From an uncultured Planctomycetales bacterium (lineage in GTDB: Bacteria; Planctomycetota; Planctomycetia; Pirellulales; Thermoguttaceae), in NCBI GenBank assembly GCA_937889015.1, contig CALARR010000430.1:1-64000 (forward strand): 64,000 nucleotides of DNA, read 5' to 3'. The position numbers and the translations under genes were made by a program. Numbering within the stretch: position 1 is the stretch's first letter; every line of letters begins with the position of its first letter. Below, piece after piece: positions 62,251 to 64,000 of the stretch. Under the pieces are notes generated by a model, which saw only the letters and a program-made list of their open reading frames with translations, was not told where the DNA came from and did no database searches.

Positions 62251-64000
62251 ATGGCAGGGCGTACTCCCGACTGCATCCACCGCCTGGCATCCTCGCGTGC
62301 ACACGCGGGTCGTGGCCGAGCTTGGTGGTCGCCGACAGCGGCCCTCGTTGTGCCCCTGTTGTGGGTGCTGGCCGGTTCGCCGCTGTCCGCCAGCGCGGCA
62401 AGCCCGTCCCAGCAGGATCGCGCCCCGCTGGCCGGGCGCACGCTGGTCGTCAGCCGGGCCCAGTTGAAGTATCCGCTCTACGGCGACTACACGCGCCGCT
62501 GGCTGGACCGGCCCCTGTTCCAGGACCGCGCGCTGCGCACCAGCGATGAACCGACGTACTACATCAACTTCGCCAGCTTCGCGCGCATGGTCCAGATCGC
62601 CCGGCAATACGAACTGGACGGTTTCGCCTTCTTCCCGGGCGTTCGCAGCCTGCCGGCCACGGCCGACGAGGCCCAGCCCTCGATCTACAAGTTGGCCGAT
62701 CGGGCCTGTGGCGATGGCTTCAGCCTGCTGACCGAATTCCTGGCCGGCGAAACCGACGACGACTATCACCGCCACCTGGCGGCCGCCCTGGCCTCCAAGA
62801 CCGCCACGCGCCTCGGCGGCAAACTCCTCGTGACCTCCTATTCTGCCGACGGCAAGCCGCCCGAACAGTGGAAGCGCGTCTTGGACAGTCTTCGGGCCAA
62901 GCATGGCGACAACTTCTTCTTCCTCCCAGACGTGAGTCCTGGCAGCCGGCTGTTGCCTTGTGTGGCCCAGTTCAACGCGGGGCAGCCGATCGCCGATGCG
63001 GATCTTCAGGCCATGAAGGCCCGGCTGCGTTCCTACCTGGACGTGTGCGACGGCATCTACTACGCGCACAGCGGCATGCTCCGCACCGCGGACCGCAAGT
63101 TCAACGTGCGGTTCTACCGCGAGTTCCTCATCCCGCTCTACCAGAGCGTCCTGGCCGAACCGGCTTACAAGTCCAAGTACTTCGGTCTCTCGGCCTCGAT
63201 CGGCTACTTCCTGCCCGAAAGCGGCTCCACGCTTAGTGAAAGCGGCACCAAGACCTTGCGAAGCTCGCTGGAAACCGCCCTGGCGGCCAATCCGGACGTC
63301 ATCAACCTGCCCGAGTGGGACGAGGTCAACGAGAACACCAATATCCGCCCGACAGTCTTCAACTCGCTTTCCACGCAACGCATCCTGCGCCATTACATGC
63401 GGCGACTGAAGGGGCTCCCGCTCGCCCCGCTGCCGGGCGACGACACATCCATCCCCAATCTGATCGTCAGCTACCGTAAGCTGCTGGTATTCGGCGAGTC
63501 GTTGGAGATCGAGCTGTTGAATGTGCCCGACTCCGATCGACGTGGGACTTACAGCGTCACCGTGACTCTCAAAGACCTTGCCGGTCGGGTCGTGAAGCAG
63601 TTCCCACCGCAGACCTTGCCCACGCAGGACCTGGCTGACCGGACGCTCGTGATCCCCAGCGAGACCATGGCCCCGCACGCGGTGCTGATCCCGTCGCTGT
63701 CGATTCGCGCCGGTGATCGGCAATACGAAGTGGACGACGGTCTGCACTACGTCGCGCTGCGCACCTGGAACTGGGACGAGAAATGGGTCAAGCAGCCCTT
63801 GCGCGACCTGTGCCGACCCAAAAGCGCCCATTTCGCCTTGGGCGAAGAAACCGAGCCCGGCGCGCGCCTGGCCACCGGCGAGTTCGCCGCGGACGAGAAA
63901 CTCGCCTCGCTGGAGGTCCTGGAGAACGACGACCTGATCTACGCCGCCGACGCGCAGGATGAATACCTGCGTAGCCGCAGCGACGTGGTGCTGCTGCGCG
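62251..64000 (+). CDS. Secreted protein, possible glycoside hydrolase (cut by the window end)
   Basis: An open frame from the ATG at 62251 to the window edge, at least 583 codons. An export signal lies at about residues 30-50 (TAALVVPLLWVLAGSPLSASA), after an Arg-rich start. The domain from about 55 to 400 has PTYYINFASFARMVQIARQYELDGFAFFPG and later VCDGIYYAHSGM and DVINLPEWDEVNENTN, a layout reminiscent of GH71/GH99-type barrels in which the chain is followed by a Glu-rich active site. The part after 410 looks like beta-sandwich domains (SYRKLLVFGESLEIELLNVPDSDRRGTYSVTVTLKDLAG). The family call is tentative. It lies 49 bases after the previous gene. Confidence 0.6.
   Translation, partial: MAGRTPDCIHRLASSRAHAGRGRAWWSPTAALVVPLLWVLAGSPLSASAASPSQQDRAPLAGRTLVVSRAQLKYPLYGDYTRRWLDRPLFQDRALRTSDEPTYYINFASFARMVQIARQYELDGFAFFPGVRSLPATADEAQPSIYKLADRACGDGFSLLTEFLAGETDDDYHRHLAAALASKTATRLGGKLLVTSYSADGKPPEQWKRVLDSLRAKHGDNFFFLPDVSPGSRLLPCVAQFNAGQPIADADLQAMKARLRSYLDVCDGIYYAHSGMLRTADRKFNVRFYREFLIPLYQSVLAEPAYKSKYFGLSASIGYFLPESGSTLSESGTKTLRSSLETALAANPDVINLPEWDEVNENTNIRPTVFNSLSTQRILRHYMRRLKGLPLAPLPGDDTSIPNLIVSYRKLLVFGESLEIELLNVPDSDRRGTYSVTVTLKDLAGRVVKQFPPQTLPTQDLADRTLVIPSETMAPHAVLIPSLSIRAGDRQYEVDDGLHYVALRTWNWDEKWVKQPLRDLCRPKSAHFALGEETEPGARLATGEFAADEKLASLEVLENDDLIYAADAQDEYLRSRSDVVLLR

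Overview
The window is bacterial, GC-rich and densely coding, and it comes from a planctomycete (Planctomycetota). The best evidence is the 5' two-thirds of a 16S rRNA gene on the minus strand at the left edge. Its complement contains the planctomycete-specific Pla46 probe site (GACTTGCATGCCTAATCC, 828-845) and the EUB338-II planctomycete variant (555-572) without mismatches. The protein content agrees: PilZ, GYF_2 and BBP7-like barrel proteins, many Tat-exported enzymes, and an mraZ gene with no dcw/ftsZ neighbours. Order and genus are not resolved. A superoxide reductase together with a di-haem peroxidase suggests a microaerophilic or anaerobic lifestyle.

Layout. 1-1300: 16S rRNA with its leader, boxA and two tandem promoters. 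1.5-11 kb: GAF-PilZ protein, orphan MraZ, outer-membrane barrel, a double alpha/beta hydrolase, a SWIM-SNF2 helicase, a GYD protein and a methyltransferase. 11.4-16 kb: a Fur-family regulator followed by an exported redox-defence operon (di-haem peroxidase, metallophosphoesterase, cytochrome c lipoprotein, superoxide reductase). 16-21 kb: an exported flavoprotein, a secreted protein, and a three-gene set (ABC-type ATPase, HypB-like GTPase, Cys-rich Fe-S protein) that looks like a metallocentre-assembly module. 21-32 kb: asnA, a sialidase, purF, carB, guaA and hisF. All five biosynthetic enzymes use ammonia at the catalytic step, and no working glutaminase is encoded nearby. 32-43 kb: a KaiC-like/PEP-synthase-like fusion, LON-domain protein, DUF309 protein, nth-dcd, glgB, and three proteins whose family catalytic residues look lost (RNase H-like, AnmK-like, class I GATase-like). 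44-52 kb: a lipid or polyketide cluster (OleA/FabH-like synthase, FabI, FabZ, two CrtI-like oxidoreductases, ACP, FabF, OleD-like reductase). 52-57 kb: GYF_2 protein, mutS and a membrane HExxH protein. 57.7 kb to the edge: polysaccharide-degradation genes (heparinase II/III-like gene with a frameshift, a large secreted glycosidase-like protein, and a third secreted protein cut by the window edge).

The most unusual non-coding feature is a family of five roughly 83-88 bp imperfect palindromes with a shared internal stem. Four lie directly behind a gene in one fixed orientation, and in three of these the first three bases of the element are the gene's stop codon. A second kind of palindromic element lies at 34782-34898. 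The guaA and hisF genes diverge from a 12-base palindrome that can serve as the -35 box for both directions.
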